Of a stretch of DNA of 64,000 nucleotides, positions 51,270 to 64,000 are shown piece by piece; the stretch's first letter is position 1, and each line of letters opens with the position of its first letter. This stretch comes from Dipylidium caninum (taxonomy: Eukaryota > Platyhelminthes > Cestoda > Cyclophyllidea > Dipylidiidae): NCBI GenBank assembly GCA_017562135.1, contig QEYB01000047.1, positions 124,001-188,000 of the forward strand, read 5' to 3'. The position numbers and the translations under genes were made by a program. Under the pieces are notes generated by a model that saw nothing but the letters and a program-made list of their open reading frames with translations, made no database searches and was not told the DNA's origin.

Positions 51270-54200
51270 TTAGAATCCCGGCAACGGGAAAGGTGATATA
51301 AATTCTACAACTTCTTTTCTCAGCTTTCTGAGCTCCGTTTGAACCTCGACGTTGTCAAGTAAGGCAGTCTAAGGATGGAAGTGAAGAGCAATTAGGTGCA
51401 ATTATTCTCAAAAGGCATCTCCTTCTTGAAGACATTAGATGCAGAAAAGGTGGTCATAGTTTTCGCATGAATCTCTACTACTAGGTCTAATTACTACTCG
51501 TCAATAATGATTTCTGCAAGCATAGAAGGCGAAGAAACGTCTCACCTGAAAGTCCTTAACTGAAGCAGTTTTGAGACTAGCGGCAACCTTCAATGCGATC
51601 TGTACCCCAGAGTGTATAAACTCAGCGATACAGTTCATCTCCGCCAAGCCTAAACCACGAGAAGTAACTGCCGGTGTACCAACACGAATACCACTGGGTC
51701 TGCCGAACGAAAAAGCGGGAAAGAAAGGTGTTCCCATTGTTAGCATTAGTAAATTGCAATATGGTGGCAGTAAACTCCATAAGACATATTTATATGGTAA
51801 TAACATTGATGGGGACTCATGGCCAGGAGCAAGTAGACGATAGCGCTGCAAAGCACCTATCAGGCAAAATGGTATTCCATGGTGAACGACAGGAAAGGCA
51901 GCGCATCAGTAATACTTGTACCGTCTAGAGTAATACACCAATGGAGCCTTGAACATCTTACTGTAAAGGATTGCAGCTGAGGCGGCAACATTTAGCAAAA
52001 ACCTGAGGAAATCACGTAATGAAAAGCAGAAGCAGAGGAGGTGAGCATAACGTATCAAGATTCATCAGGTTGATTTCGGTATAATTCACAGACACGACAG
52101 GGGCAGAACTCACCGAAGGACGCTGACATCTCCAGGAACAGTATTTTTATTCACAGTAATGCCAATTGCTTCCAACACCATTGAAACACGCACTCCATCC
52201 ATCTTAAGAGGTCGGAAATCGACCAGAAAGAGGTGAGTGTCAGTGCCACCGGTAGTTATCTGTAAAAGGATAAGAAAAAGCAACCGGCGCGCGGATAAAG
52301 CAAATGTACAGTTGGGAGTGTAGCAATGCTATTTATTCAAAACCGGCAATCAGAAGCCTACAGTTGATGTATTTCCACACACCCATCTTCAACGGTTAAT
52401 CGAATAAGCAATTTCAAAGGATAACAACTTTCAGAATAAACACCAACAATATGAGTATTGATTGAGATGCACATAACTCAAAGTCGGAGGGCACCTTCGA
52501 GAAAAGGTGAAACTTTCAAACTAATTCGGAATTTACCGTCTGAATGATGGCAGTGTATATCGAACTGGATAAATGAAGAACAAAGTGAAGCGCCTTACAA
52601 TTGACCAAAGAAGCATACGAGACTGTAAAAAAGCTCTTATATTAAGTATATTGGTGATGCACTTCAAAGGACAAATCGAATGCCCATCGTAAAACAGCAT
52701 GGAGAGCAAGAAACTGTATTAGAACCGGGCAAAACTCGCACCATTGCCAGCTTCGATGATGAGAGGGATGTAGAGCAAGGATAAAACAAAGAGGAGCTAA
52801 CCGTATATCCGAGATTTTTAAGACATGAGGCGAGATACTTGCTATTTTCGACGACAGAGTGCATGTATTGGGCAAACTCCGGCTGCAGTGCTTCATGTAA
52901 GCCCACCGCGATACCGGCGATGTTGTTGTTGTGTGGACCTCCCTGTAGGCCTGGGAATATTGCATCGTTGATGCGTTGTTCCAGGTCTGTCGCAACATAC
53001 ACTAATTCGTTGGACTCCTATTGAAGAAAGCGGAGATTAAAGTATCAAATTAGAGGTTTCAAAATTACCCCAAATTCGAAAAGACAATTTGTCGGGAATA
53101 ATAGTAGAAGCCTGATAGTAAGGCAAATCTCACCTCCTCCCCGTTAGATTTAAACCAGGTTAAAGCGTACTATGAGTAAAACCGAAGCTGGCTCGTTGAA
53201 CTGCGGTACTGCGTGGCGAGCCTCGAGAGAGAACCAATCAGAGGCGATTACGATTTATTGACGTCATTTGAACCCACATAAGGGGGAAATAGGCGGTGAC
53301 ACAAGGGGGTATCTCGATAGGGGTAAGGCCAACGAGATACACAAGTTAATGTAAGCTATACCTAATATTTATGAAAATTAAAACGATTAGAGTCTCCAAC
53401 CATATCATATCCTTCGATCAGTCACCAAATCTATTACTAAAAATAAACGACTTGGTCCAGCGTACCTGATAGGGGCGGAGTGTTGGCTCCAGACAAACTA
53501 AACAAATACATGATTAAGAAACGGTGCAATTTTCTACAGTAAACGTCACAGCGTTTTTAAAGGTATAAGCTAAATTATGAACCATTATTTAGCAATAGGA
53601 CCGACAAATTAAGTCTTCTACCGGCATTACAGGCAGCAAGACTGCCAAATAAGGCGAAAAGGGATAGGGTTTAGCTTAATGAAAAGAAAAAAGCGTGGTT
53701 AAACAATTAACACCTACTCCGTTAGCTGAGATTCCATTTTTGACGCCCCGAATTGACGGGGGCGGTGCGAGTCTGCGTCGACGGAAGAAGACCATGGCCC
53801 CACGGGCAGCCCGAAGGGTCTTGTGCGTCGTAGTTGTGACCACGTCTGCATACTCAAAGGGAGACGGATGGAGACCACAACTGACGAGGCCGCTAATATG
53901 GGCCTGAACAGAATAAGAAATAGGATCCAGTTCCCCTCTCACAAATACAAATAGCAAGGGATTGGTTATGAAGTTGAGAATGCACTTGTTGCTCTTATCT
54001 ACTGAACAGCAAGCTGCAGAGATAATACTCACGAAATTAGTACACCTTGATTCGATGTCTAAAAATCGAATGGACACTAACCACCAAAACTGAAAAATTA
54101 CAAGTCATGTAGAGCGACCTTCGGCAATCTCATTAAAAAACAGCTGAAAAAGATTAAATAGGATGTTGGAGGGCTGAAATGAGAATCTTTACGTTTTTAC

Positions 54201-55260
54201 AAATTTCCTGAACGAAAAAAACAACGTTAATATTTTACACCAATGGGTTCTGCCGGAGAAATCATTACATGCTGAACTGTCTCAGATCATTTATAGCATT
54301 ATCGGCCAAAATTTCTAAGAAATAACAAATATCCTAAGGGATACAAACCGAATCAGACTTAAAGTATCAACGGAGAATTAATATTTACCATATCGACCAT
54401 CATGAGAGCACCAACTGAATCGGCAATCTGACGGAAACGGGAGTAGTCCAATTGGCGCGGATAAGCGCTCGCGCCGACAACAAGGAGACGCGGTCTGAAA
54501 AGCTTCGCATTGACATTTAAAGCGTCGAAGTCAATCAAACCAGTTGTGCTGTCGACGCAGTAAGGCATCGACTCGAAAAATAGAGATGTGGCCGAGACCT
54601 GGAGCAAATGCAAGTGCGGCGATACGAATTAACTGGCTAAAGGGGTAATCACGGTCATAACTTAGAGCAAGTATTTAATTTCCAGAGACGCAAGTATTGC
54701 TGCTAACTTGGTAACAAACAGGACTAATTTAACATATAATTTTCAGAATAAAACAAAAATTACAGCATGGAAAAGCTCACGCGTAGCCAATTGGGCACGA
54801 CATAGGTTTACCTTCTTTCCACTGGGAGCAAAGAATCCGTGGGTAAGATGACCACCATCGGGAAGATTTAGACCCATAATGCGCCCATGTGGCCCAACCA
54901 AGCCTGTATAGACCGCAAAATTTGCAGGAGATCCGCTGTGAGGTTGGACGTTCACGCCCCAATCCTCTGGAGACAATTTAAATAACTTCAGTGCTCTTTC
55001 AATGCACAACGTCTCCATTGCATCTACGAAATCAACACCGCCATAATACCTATAAGAAATCGTTATTTACGCAACATAAGTACTAACCTAGCACCGACTA
55101 CCCCTTCAGAGTATTTGTTGTGGAAGGCTGAAGAAAGAGCACCCAGAACGGCCTCACTAACAAAATTTTCGGAAGCGATCAATTCAATGCAGTTGCGTTG
55201 ACGCTCCTTTTCCTCTTCACACAGTCGGAAAATCTCGGGATCAACCAACCCCAGTGCCAT
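51270..55260 (-). CDS. SHMT1: serine hydroxymethyltransferase, cytosolic type
   Basis: PLP enzyme that converts serine and tetrahydrofolate to glycine and 5,10-methylene-tetrahydrofolate. Eight exons close in phase: 55260-55088, 55049-54812, 54598-54389, 53903-53718, 53017-52802, 52259-52114, 51699-51546 and 51368-51270, giving 473 residues (human SHMT1 483). Landmarks in order are [73 protein letters not shown], the PLP-lysine motif TTTTHKTL (Lys at about residue 235), [33 protein letters not shown] and a final FPLPGF. The start [11 protein letters not shown] leaves no room for a mitochondrial presequence. Intron 1 is only 38 nt. The segment after the active-site lysine is Arg/Pro-rich ([11 protein letters not shown]). 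All recognised catalytic motifs are intact. Confidence 0.96.
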
Positions 55261-55791
55261 CCGCCCGCCGCACGGGTAAAATGACCGAACGAACTACGAG
55301 CGATATCTGCTATTAATTTGCTATTGACCTACTAAAACAAAATTATACTTGCATTATTACTTAGAATAATAACTTTAAAAGCAAAGTTTGCAGCCACAAC
55401 CCCGTGCATAGTTGCTCCGAAAATGCTTCGAATAACAAAAAGGGGCACACTCGGCTAATAGTTACAGCCGATGTTCTTCATATCCGGTCAAAGGACCCCA
55501 ACCCTCACAACCCCACCCCGGAACACCGCCAACACCCGGCCCCCATCGAGCACGGCCTAAGGCAAGACTCATACCCGCGCGGTAGCTCTGCAAACCACCT
55601 CTGTCATAGAACGCATACATCCGATCATATGAAAAAAGGGGGAAGAGGAGCGGAGAGTCACTCTCAGACGTTACACGATCAGAGGGAAACAAGAAACCGA
55701 TTACAGACCGAAAGTAACAGCAAGAGAGAGGAAATGGTCATAAGTTCATCAATACGCACAAAACGCCCTGTGCTTAATACCTATGGGTCTT
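55261..55791. other. 531-bp gap between ACSL stop and SHMT start
   Basis: The ACSL 3' UTR and the SHMT promoter and 5' UTR must share this short same-strand interval. No TATA-like or polyadenylation motif stands out. Confidence 0.4.
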
Positions 55792-58700
55792 CTACTTGCC
55801 ATACATTTGCCTTATTTCTTTTTCGAACTTGGCCTTGATATTAAAACGTTTAATTTTCAAGGCGTCAGTCACCAAGCCCGACTCTGGTGTCCAAGGTTCC
55901 GGATCCAAATGTACTTTCCTTGGGATCTCAAAGGCAGGTAGACGCCTGCTTGCGCCCGTCTGTTGGATATCCTCCGTTATCCGCTTGATCACCTGCAAAG
56001 GGCACGTTAATTCAATTAGATCAGACGAGCGAATATTCCACAAATACTGTCAAAGAAAAAATTCTCAGTTCGTCATGCGTGTACGTGATTTTACAAATAC
56101 CCTCTCTTCTGCAGGGTTTTGAACTTCGAAAACTTGTAATTAGTTCCAATTACAATGAACTTTAAATAGGATAAAAAATGATCCAAATATACTGCAGCCC
56201 TGTGAACAGAAGTCACGCCTCAAAGTAGCTTGAACGATAAATGTATGCTGTTTCAGATACTAAATACCGTTAATGCATTAGTCAAATGGTCAACAAGTAG
56301 TAAACTGAACCATGATGACCTCTAGGCAGATGATACATTGAATGTGGATATAAAAAGGAGAAGATAGTCTACCTTTGGTTGCTTGCAAAGGAACGCGTGA
56401 CTGGCCAGAGCGAGGGACATTTGATCTTCTATTCTCTCCGGTGACAAAGTGGCTTTGGCAGCCTCAGCAGCTTCGTCAAGGAGACCCAACTCAGCGCCTA
56501 ATTTTTGTACAGCGGTAAGTTTTGGACAGACAAAGCAAATAGTGTAGTTCTCCCGCGGGTCAGCGTATACGCACACACTTTCCACGTAGATTGATTGGCT
56601 TAATGCCAACTCCACTTTTACCAGCGAAACATACTCGCCTGCCTGCAGCTTTACTAAGTCCTTCTTTCGGTCGATAATAGAGAAACTCCCGTCCTGGTGA
56701 ATCATACCGATGTCACCTAGAAGAAGTATCACAATCATATCCAACAGGACTGACTCCCGGAAGTACTGAAATTTTGGATAGGTATGCCTACCAGTGCAGA
56801 ACCAACGGATGCCATTTTTGTCGGTGATAAAAACATCTGAGGTAATTTCTGGGTTCTTGTAATAACCGCGTGTGACGCTCCCACCGGCGATGAGTATCTC
56901 GCCTCGAGGGAAGGGCTTATCATAAGGGGAGTACCCGCCCTCCTTCCAGGCACGCAAGCGAATCTGGATACTTGGAATTGGTGCACCCACATGGTGACCT
57001 CGCAGATCGCCACACTCCATCAAGGTTGCGGCTGCACTTGTCTCCGTCAGACCATACCTATTACAAACATCGGTCAGCATCGGTAGACTGCACTTCAACA
57101 ATCAGTTTAAAATGCAATTATAAGACGCCAATCTGAACAATTATGATAATCACAGACGGGAATTTAATGTTCGTATAATTGACTTCATGGAGTAGAACAT
57201 TCTCTATCATCCCAAATACACATTAGCAATTATAAACAAGTAAGGGAGTAAATAACTAATTAGATGGGCACACAGTCAGATTAGCAATATATTTAACGTC
57301 ACCTTAGATTAAAAACAAGTCTACGATGTTTAGACCAAAAGTCGATCATAGAAGGGAAGGAACCATATACACAAGACACATTCAATACTAAAAAGGCAAT
57401 GGGGAGTATGTTAAGTAAATCTGGACGAAAGGATATTTTGGTAGTGATTATCGAACGTTTAATGCTGTATACCTACAAAGTGTAGCCGAACATGTAACTC
57501 AAAAGAAAAAGTACCACGAGGAGACTCCCAATTGACTGCTCAATACGTTAAACCTAGGTTAGCCACAACAAAAAGAAATTAAATGGCAAATAGTCAGCGT
57601 GATTATCAAGCCACTGCAAAAGACTATAAGGCGGGCAAGTGGATCCTGATGCAGCTTCTATTTCGAAAATGCTATATAGCGAAATAGTCGTCCCTTCAGT
57701 TTAGTCCGCAAGAATTTGAGACTTGACTGAACCAAAAGAAATAACGAATAGCAGTGTAAACGCCTGTGGGGAGACAGCAGTCACACGCACCGCAATCATC
57801 AGTATCACATTTTTGTCTCAATGACTAGTTAGTTAAAAGTAATCTCATGATGTAAATCAAAAAAGTTTACCGATACTGAAAACGACAATATGCACATGCG
57901 ATTTACGAAACTCAAGGAGTAGTATAAAACGGTATACAATTCCTGAAAGCAATGATGTATAATTTTTTAGCCGATCTAGGCTAAATGGAATAGCATATAA
58001 TGAGTTGACGTTTACCCCTGCATTAGAGGTGCAAAGCAGATATTCGTGAAGAGATGCGACTCCTCAGAGAGCGGAGCACCGCCACACACAATGTAGCGTA
58101 GGCGTCCTCCGACGAGAGCACGCACCTTGCCGAAAATGAGGAGGTCTACCAGGAAACTTGGGAAGCCAGTATGCAAACGGCGACATTTGTAGTCATATGC
58201 AAAATTGAAGATCTACAAAAGGAAAAAATAAAGTGAATAACGGGGCAAATAATGTTAATCAGAACAGCATTTCCTATTCCCTATTTGTGCAACGATTTTA
58301 CGGAATAGAAATATGTTAGAAGTGAGTTTGGGTAAAGTTGTCAGTGTCTTACGTGTCTACCTCATCCCCGATGAGTTGGAAGAAAGAAACATGGGTAGAG
58401 GACAAATTGAAGTCGATTTGCAACGCCGCAGAATCTGACCAAAGAGCAGCGAGGCAATTCGTGTCACTAACTTAACCTCCAGTTATAAGACGATGGCACT
58501 AGCGGATCTGAGTATAAGGGAAGAAAGGCTGCCACCCACATTTGCGATTTCGATCAAAAAACTGTTTCAACGCAGAAAATATCACATAGGCAGGGTTAAA
58601 AAGTGAGACATGAAAAAATGGGGAATCTATTTTGGCGCAATCTACACTGGTTCTTGCAAAAAGAGAGCAGCAAGGAATAATAAACAAAGGTAGGTAGAAA

Positions 58701-61700
58701 AAATATAGGCGCGTAAAACGGTAGTTCCCCATTAACAAGAAGACGGATAGGATGGGAGTACATGAAACACTCCAAAAATGGTCAATTGATTGACACAAAT
58801 TAAACCACATGACCACTAGAGTTGCCTTCTCCTCTCTTTCACCGACCTTGACACTTTTTACAAGCGTCCAGCATCAACTTTACCATCGGTGAATGGCGCT
58901 TCAGATTTGACCACACAGTAGAGGCAGAACGTACTTTTCTAAAATCGGTGTGAATGTCTGGAGAGTTAGGGCGCTTAGAGCATAGCAGAGAATTAGCCAA
59001 CTTTTGGTTAATTTCTATAAAAGCTTAAAGAATCATAATATCACTCTTATTACATACAGTATCCATGATGCATTTAAATTACTCCATAAAAGTACAGAAC
59101 ATTATGAATCGAAGTTGGACAAGTCAGTATCATCAATGAGCACGTGGCACAACTCCCCGTCGGGAGACAAGTCTTGTCAATTTGGAGATGCACTACTTAA
59201 CTGCCACGTCTTATTGTTTATTTTTAATTATTTTTACTAAATTTCCGGCCAATTATCAGATAATATGGCGTAGGATAACGAGGAGCAATGCATTTTACAT
59301 GAACACATATCGCAAAACGTGGGAAGGGGCGACCTCGTAGTCGGATGTCATATGTGAGCGAGTAGTTTGGTGATAAATTCAAGGGACCTCTTTCTTTCAA
59401 GCAGAAGCATCTAAGTTCAAAAAAAACGAAAAATCCAAACTCAGAACCAAAACAGTGAAAGTAGCCTTTCACACCAATAGCATTTGGGGAAATACAACAG
59501 ACGGTTGCAAGAATAAGATGTGCGAGAGCGCATAAATGAAATGGTGGCGAGGAGAGTAATCCAAAACCAAGACGCGCAATGTCGTCAACATCGCATTATG
59601 CTACTAGACTACTCATCCATTGCCTAGACAACGAACATCCACTAGCGCCTCTACGAGCTCTAAAATTACTCGACACAGGTAGTTTTTGTTGTTCTTCAAT
59701 CGTAAGAATAGCGTGTAACGTCAGGTTCAGTGAAAGACCTATAAGATTTAAGCACAGGGACAGGGCTCAGGCAGTGTACATAAGCGGCTAAAGAATGCTC
59801 AGTAAATCCAAATATAAACCAATGCAGGGCACAAATAGTGAAGCGAAAATAACGATGTAAGTGATGGCTCAATATTAATTCAAGAAATCGCATGAACTCC
59901 AAAGTTTTAACGTTCATTTCCCGAGCGTTGATATAGTAAATTCAGTACAACGAAATAGAAATGTGCTAAACCATGCTAAAAGTGCCTTCAAGTTCAGTAC
60001 ATCCGGAGACAACGTTTTGAATAATAGAATCAGGAATCGAACTCACGGCCTCCATGAGAGGTCCGCCTTCTTTGACCTTTTCCCAAACCGACTTTGTAAT
60101 GCGATCCAGGACGGTTGGCACAGTGGCGAAGAGTGTAGGCTTGAGCACAATGATGTCGCCGCGACAGGCGCCTTTTTTGATGCGTGTGGAAGTGTCCGTC
60201 AGGGTCTGAGGATTAGAGAATCCAATTGGGATCCCCATTATGAGAATGCACAGCTCACAGGTGAGTTCCAATACATGTGCTAGCGGCAGATAGCCAATGA
60301 GAATATCCGATTCAGGATTTAATTTTGGCATACGCCGGAAGAGGCCCGCAATAGTGCATATAATGTTGTCATGTACAATCTCCACACCCTTCGGAGTGCC
60401 TGTAAGAAAGAATCAGACAAAATCAAATATCTTACACAAGTCTGAGAGGCTTGAGAGTTTGAAGTTTACTGCGAATACGTTACACCGCATCCACTTCATC
60501 GGATGTCTACCTCACTAAACGTTTTTACTTGGACATTATGTCAGACGTTTTGGGTCAATCGCAAAATAAAGAATTGGTTAAGTTTGAACGAATTTTCAGT
60601 TATACCACACAGCTACTTGTCCTATTCATATTATAAGACGATGTTGTCACCATAGATGATCAAAATAACGACATTGCAGAATGTGAAAAAGAATTTCAAT
60701 AAATTTGCAGTCAAATAGATGGTGGAATCGTGAGAGTCGGTAGGAGTCGAGGTTATTAAACACGATCAAGCCCAGTGCATTGGCTTTGTTTTGTAAACTA
60801 AAACATCCGAAAGCGTCCAAAGCCTCGGAGAAAACAATTTTCCGTTGCGTAAATAAACATATCTCTCAACGAGCGTCCAATCTAGTGATTACCTTTGGAC
60901 AAGGGCAGTTAAAACTATCATTTTCAGCTTGCACTGAGAAGCAGAGACAATAATTCCTTCAATCCCAGTCACGCCATGAGACTTATGACGCACTCGAGAA
61001 AATTTCCACTCGAGAAAATTTCCATTCTAATTTTATTGCATGATTTACCTTATAGTGTAAGTAATTTGAACTCATTATGGCAGTTATCTAGGGTAGACTG
61101 TTGTGCACAGCGCAAGTGAGTTGGACTTTTACAAAACGGTTAAACAGAAATAAATAAGGAGAAGTACTTTTAGGCCTAGGAATATTATAGTAATGTGGTG
61201 GTGAAAATGTAACAACATCCTGATATTGATACTACCATTCCAGTCCCCTTATCTCAAGCAGGGTGGATTTATACCCACAGAGCCCATATGGGTGGAAAAC
61301 GAAAATCTTCTCGTGAGACCAAGACAGCCGTCAATCAAGAACACAGTCACGCCACACTCTATGTCACGATGATACAAAAGAAATTTGATACATACCGGTC
61401 GATCCGCTGGTATACATTATGACGGCCAGGTCATTGGGCTTGGGGCGCTCCTCGATCGGTGGTCGCCAATTACCCAGGGGTTCGGTAACAGTGCCGGCCG
61501 ACTGACGAATGGCGTCTTTGCCAAGGGTCTCCAATTCTAAGATGTCGTAGAGCCGAACACCCTCAGGAAGAGCTTTTCGCGCTGTCTCCACTGAGAGGCG
61601 AGCTGTCTCGTTTAAGCGCTCAAGATCATCGGACAGCGCGGCCAAGGTACTTTTTAATCACTCCATTGGAAAAGTAGACTACATACTTCACAAGAGGACA

Positions 61701-63979
61701 ACGGGGCAATAGGTTTACTACCTTGAAGAGTAATTCGTCACTAGTGAAGATGAGGGAAGTCTGTTGAAAAAAAAACGAATAATGGAATCCAAGATACTAA
61801 AGTAAGCTTGAGACTAATAGAGGCTTGTTAAGAAATAGGCCAAGATTTACTGATAAAAAAGCCTCGAAGTCACTGTCTAAACTGAAGCCATTGTAAAATG
61901 TTAGACAATTAGCAAAGCCTATAAACCAGTTCAGGACGGAAGGTTCAGGGCGCATGGCAGTCTGGAATATGTGACGATTATTCGATGAAAAAAGTGGTGG
62001 TAGGGAATGGACTTAAGAAAAACAAATTCTGCACTCTTGGGAAACAACAATCGTCTAAGGTAATGTTGAAATTTTCTTGGCTAACTGCTCGAAGACACTC
62101 AAAGGAACCTGTACGAAAGATTATCAAGGCAAAGTAGCCATTACACTTAAATCCAGGCATCCGTGTCTGTCCAAGCATTCTCATGGCACGTATTAAACGT
62201 CTGAACCAATTTTGTAAAAATATCATACCTCACTGTCAGACTAATGAAAAAGCATACTCTTAACAATGAAACGGTTGTTTGGTAATTAATGAAGGGGTAA
62301 ATCTGTTTGCAGCCCTTGATTCACTACTAAATTTCAAGTATTTGCTCTTATTGGTACAACCGATCTCCACAGGTTATAAAACAAAACCTACACAATGGTA
62401 CACATACATTTACAATTTATTCTAGCTATTACTTCAAATGGAGCCTGGGAATATAGATTTAGGAAAATGGCACACCGTGTAAAAAACCAGTGCCGATGTT
62501 GAAGTTGTTTATACACCTCCACTTTCATACCTGCTTGCAAGTAAACATTTCACACGTAAACTCACCTGTACGATGCTGGGTTTAAATCTATGTCACACGG
62601 ATCGAGGAACAGAATTCTTGAAATACATCCAGGATAGATAGATAGTTCTCCCACACATTCTCCCAAATAATTAAACAAAATTCTACCTAGAAAACCCTCA
62701 CGGTCATAAATACTGACGCATGCTAAAAGGACACATTCGTGCTCTTAAGTAATCACTGCTGAATCAACAACCTTAAGCTTTGACGTTTAATTCTGTTGTG
62801 TAAACGAATAAACTGAGGAAATACTTGGAATGAGCCAAGAAAGTACCAAGAAAGGAGGTTAACAGATGAAGAATTCATCAGTACAAGTCATGAATAACTG
62901 GCTTAAGAAAAATTTGAAATTGGTCATGGAAGGAGGGTCCGGGAAAAATGCTATTGTCGTTCAAGTATGCTCAAATCAGAGATGCGAAAATACACCAAAA
63001 AACCCTCGAGAAATTTGGGGTTTGAGGTCAAAGCAAAAAAATGCTCAACGTACTAATCGCGGATTGAAATAGTTTAGTAGTTTTTGGACAACATAGAAGA
63101 GCATTATCGCGGAAATATTAACAAATTGAAAATCAAAACGCTTGAGAACAATGAAAGTGAATCGCACTTCAGTAAATACCCAAATATTGCGTATATCCCC
63201 TATCACAATATTAAAATACGAGTGACTTAGTGTTTGGGGCCCTACTTCAGTTTGTTCAAGCCCGTGTACAACAGCGTCATCGCCAAGAGTGGCGTAGAGA
63301 GTGGCAATCGGGCGATTGAGTCGCCAACTAGCCTCAGCTGCGTAGAGCCATTCGGCTCGCGTTTCAGAGAAGAGGACTAATGGGGTGGGGCAGCCTCCTT
63401 CTTTTCTATCTTCCGTACTGGGTCCCAATAAAGATCGCAGGCCGGCGGCAAGGGCTGAAACACGACTCTCGGCCTCAGCATAAGTCTCCCACAGATACTC
63501 GCCCATCGTCAACTTCACCAACTTCTTGCCATTCGCCAGGACCTACATACAACAAGCAAGCACATTAGTATGTTTTTAAGAATAACATATCTTGGAAAAG
63601 AAATGATAACCTCATAGTCTGTCTTTACAATTTCTCTGGTACCAAGGGCTGGTTTGTTCGGCCACAATTTGATTGTGCGAAGCCAAAGATCGGCGAGGGT
63701 TGGGCATCCAGGGAGCGCAACTGTTGCTAAGTTATCGATGTATTCTACGGCACGCCAAGGACTGCTTGGATCATCTTGTATTACCGGCAAGCTCAACGTC
63801 CGGGATTCTTCTGCAGCAAATTTTTTAAAGTAAATCTGCTCATCCTCGGGGAATGGCATGAAGTATTCAGTTTTGCTGAACATGAAGTATATAGGCAGCG
63901 TCAAGTACTCGTAAGCATATACCAAGAGTTTGATAAATATCATCGCAATGGGAACGTATATGTCGGAAATCCATGACAT
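55792..63979 (-). CDS. ACSL4: long-chain acyl-CoA synthetase, ACSL3/4 type
   Basis: Membrane enzyme that activates long-chain fatty acids to acyl-CoA with ATP. Eight exons: 63979-63611, 63542-63246, 61760-61396, 60399-60047, 58212-58016, 57057-56792, 56716-56373 and 55992-55792, about 796 residues (human ACSL4 711). An N-terminal membrane helix lies at about residues 8-33. Motifs in order are LGTREI, ETRAEWLYAAEASW, TLYATLGDDAVVHGL, the ATP loop YTSGSTGTPKGVEIVHDN, GYLPLAHVLEL, IKKGACRGDIIVLKPTL, FAYDYKCRR, CGGAPLSEESH, GYGLTET, WFCTGDIGMIHQDG, IDRKKDLVKLQAGEYVSL and the end FEIPRKVHLDPEPWTPESG. The KKDLVKLQAGEYVSL and C-terminal blocks favour ACSL3/4. The exon 61760-61396 has one base too many at a five-T run (61651-61655). 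The start is the first ATG before the window edge, but the frame is open to position 64000, so an upstream extension is possible. Confidence 0.93.
60991..61022. repeat. 16-nt tandem duplication
   Basis: Two exact head-to-tail copies of a 16-nt unit starting CACTCGAG, in an ACSL intron. Confidence 0.85.
61651..61655 (-). other. one-base excess in a T run inside an ACSL exon
   Basis: The exon 61760-61396 is 365 nt; with a phase-0 start and phase-1 end it should leave remainder one, so 364 is expected. Before the run the minus-strand frame reads PLVKYVVYFSNGVIK; after it, ALSDDLERLN and YTSGSTG are one base on. Removing one base (A on the coding strand) restores the frame. No canonical intron accounts for it. 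Confidence 0.75.
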
Positions 63980-64000
63980 TATTGAGAATCGTCGGATCCC

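Noticed and set aside
1..64000. Operons, CRISPR arrays, prophage or bacterial defence systems
   Set aside because: All recognised genes are intron-containing animal genes; no repeat-spacer pattern or prokaryotic gene cluster is present.

Overview
This window is eukaryotic and reads as a flatworm (Platyhelminthes), probably a tapeworm. Every recognisable protein is an animal protein, coding sequence is cut into many exons with GT-AG introns, and the introns include a tiny class of about 38-39 nt and a class of about 57-111 nt beside longer ones. The species call is inference; the animal call is secure. No operons, bacterial genes, CRISPR arrays or viral genes were seen.

Layout. Positions 1-27768 are gene-poor and hold two developmental transcription factors: a LIM-homeobox gene of the LHX2/9 (apterous) class on the plus strand (5408-7117) and a TBX20-type T-box gene on the minus strand (13211-16863). 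A heavily decayed mariner transposase lies at about 1577-2552. The spaces between (7118-13210 and 16864-27768) show no gene I can support and could be regulatory DNA of the two factors. Positions 27769-64000 are compact housekeeping territory: a TTLL11-type tubulin ligase-like gene (27769-35384), a DCUN1D neddylation co-E3 (36811-38962) and selenoprotein T (39731-41094) on the plus strand, then NBAS (42011-50341), cytosolic serine hydroxymethyltransferase (51270-55260) and an ACSL3/4-type long-chain acyl-CoA synthetase (55792-63979) on the minus strand.

The genes are not one pathway, although several products should act at the ER (selenoprotein T, NBAS, ACSL). I built exon models by matching splice sites, reading phase and family motifs. 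SHMT, TBX20, DCUN1D (from its second exon), selenoprotein T and NBAS close in phase throughout. TTLL11 and ACSL each need one base removed from a five-T run to stay in frame. The best finding is a complete selenoprotein T with an in-frame UGA in a CVSU motif and a foldable SECIS element 28 nt after the stop codon, which a standard gene caller would break. I found no wholly new system.
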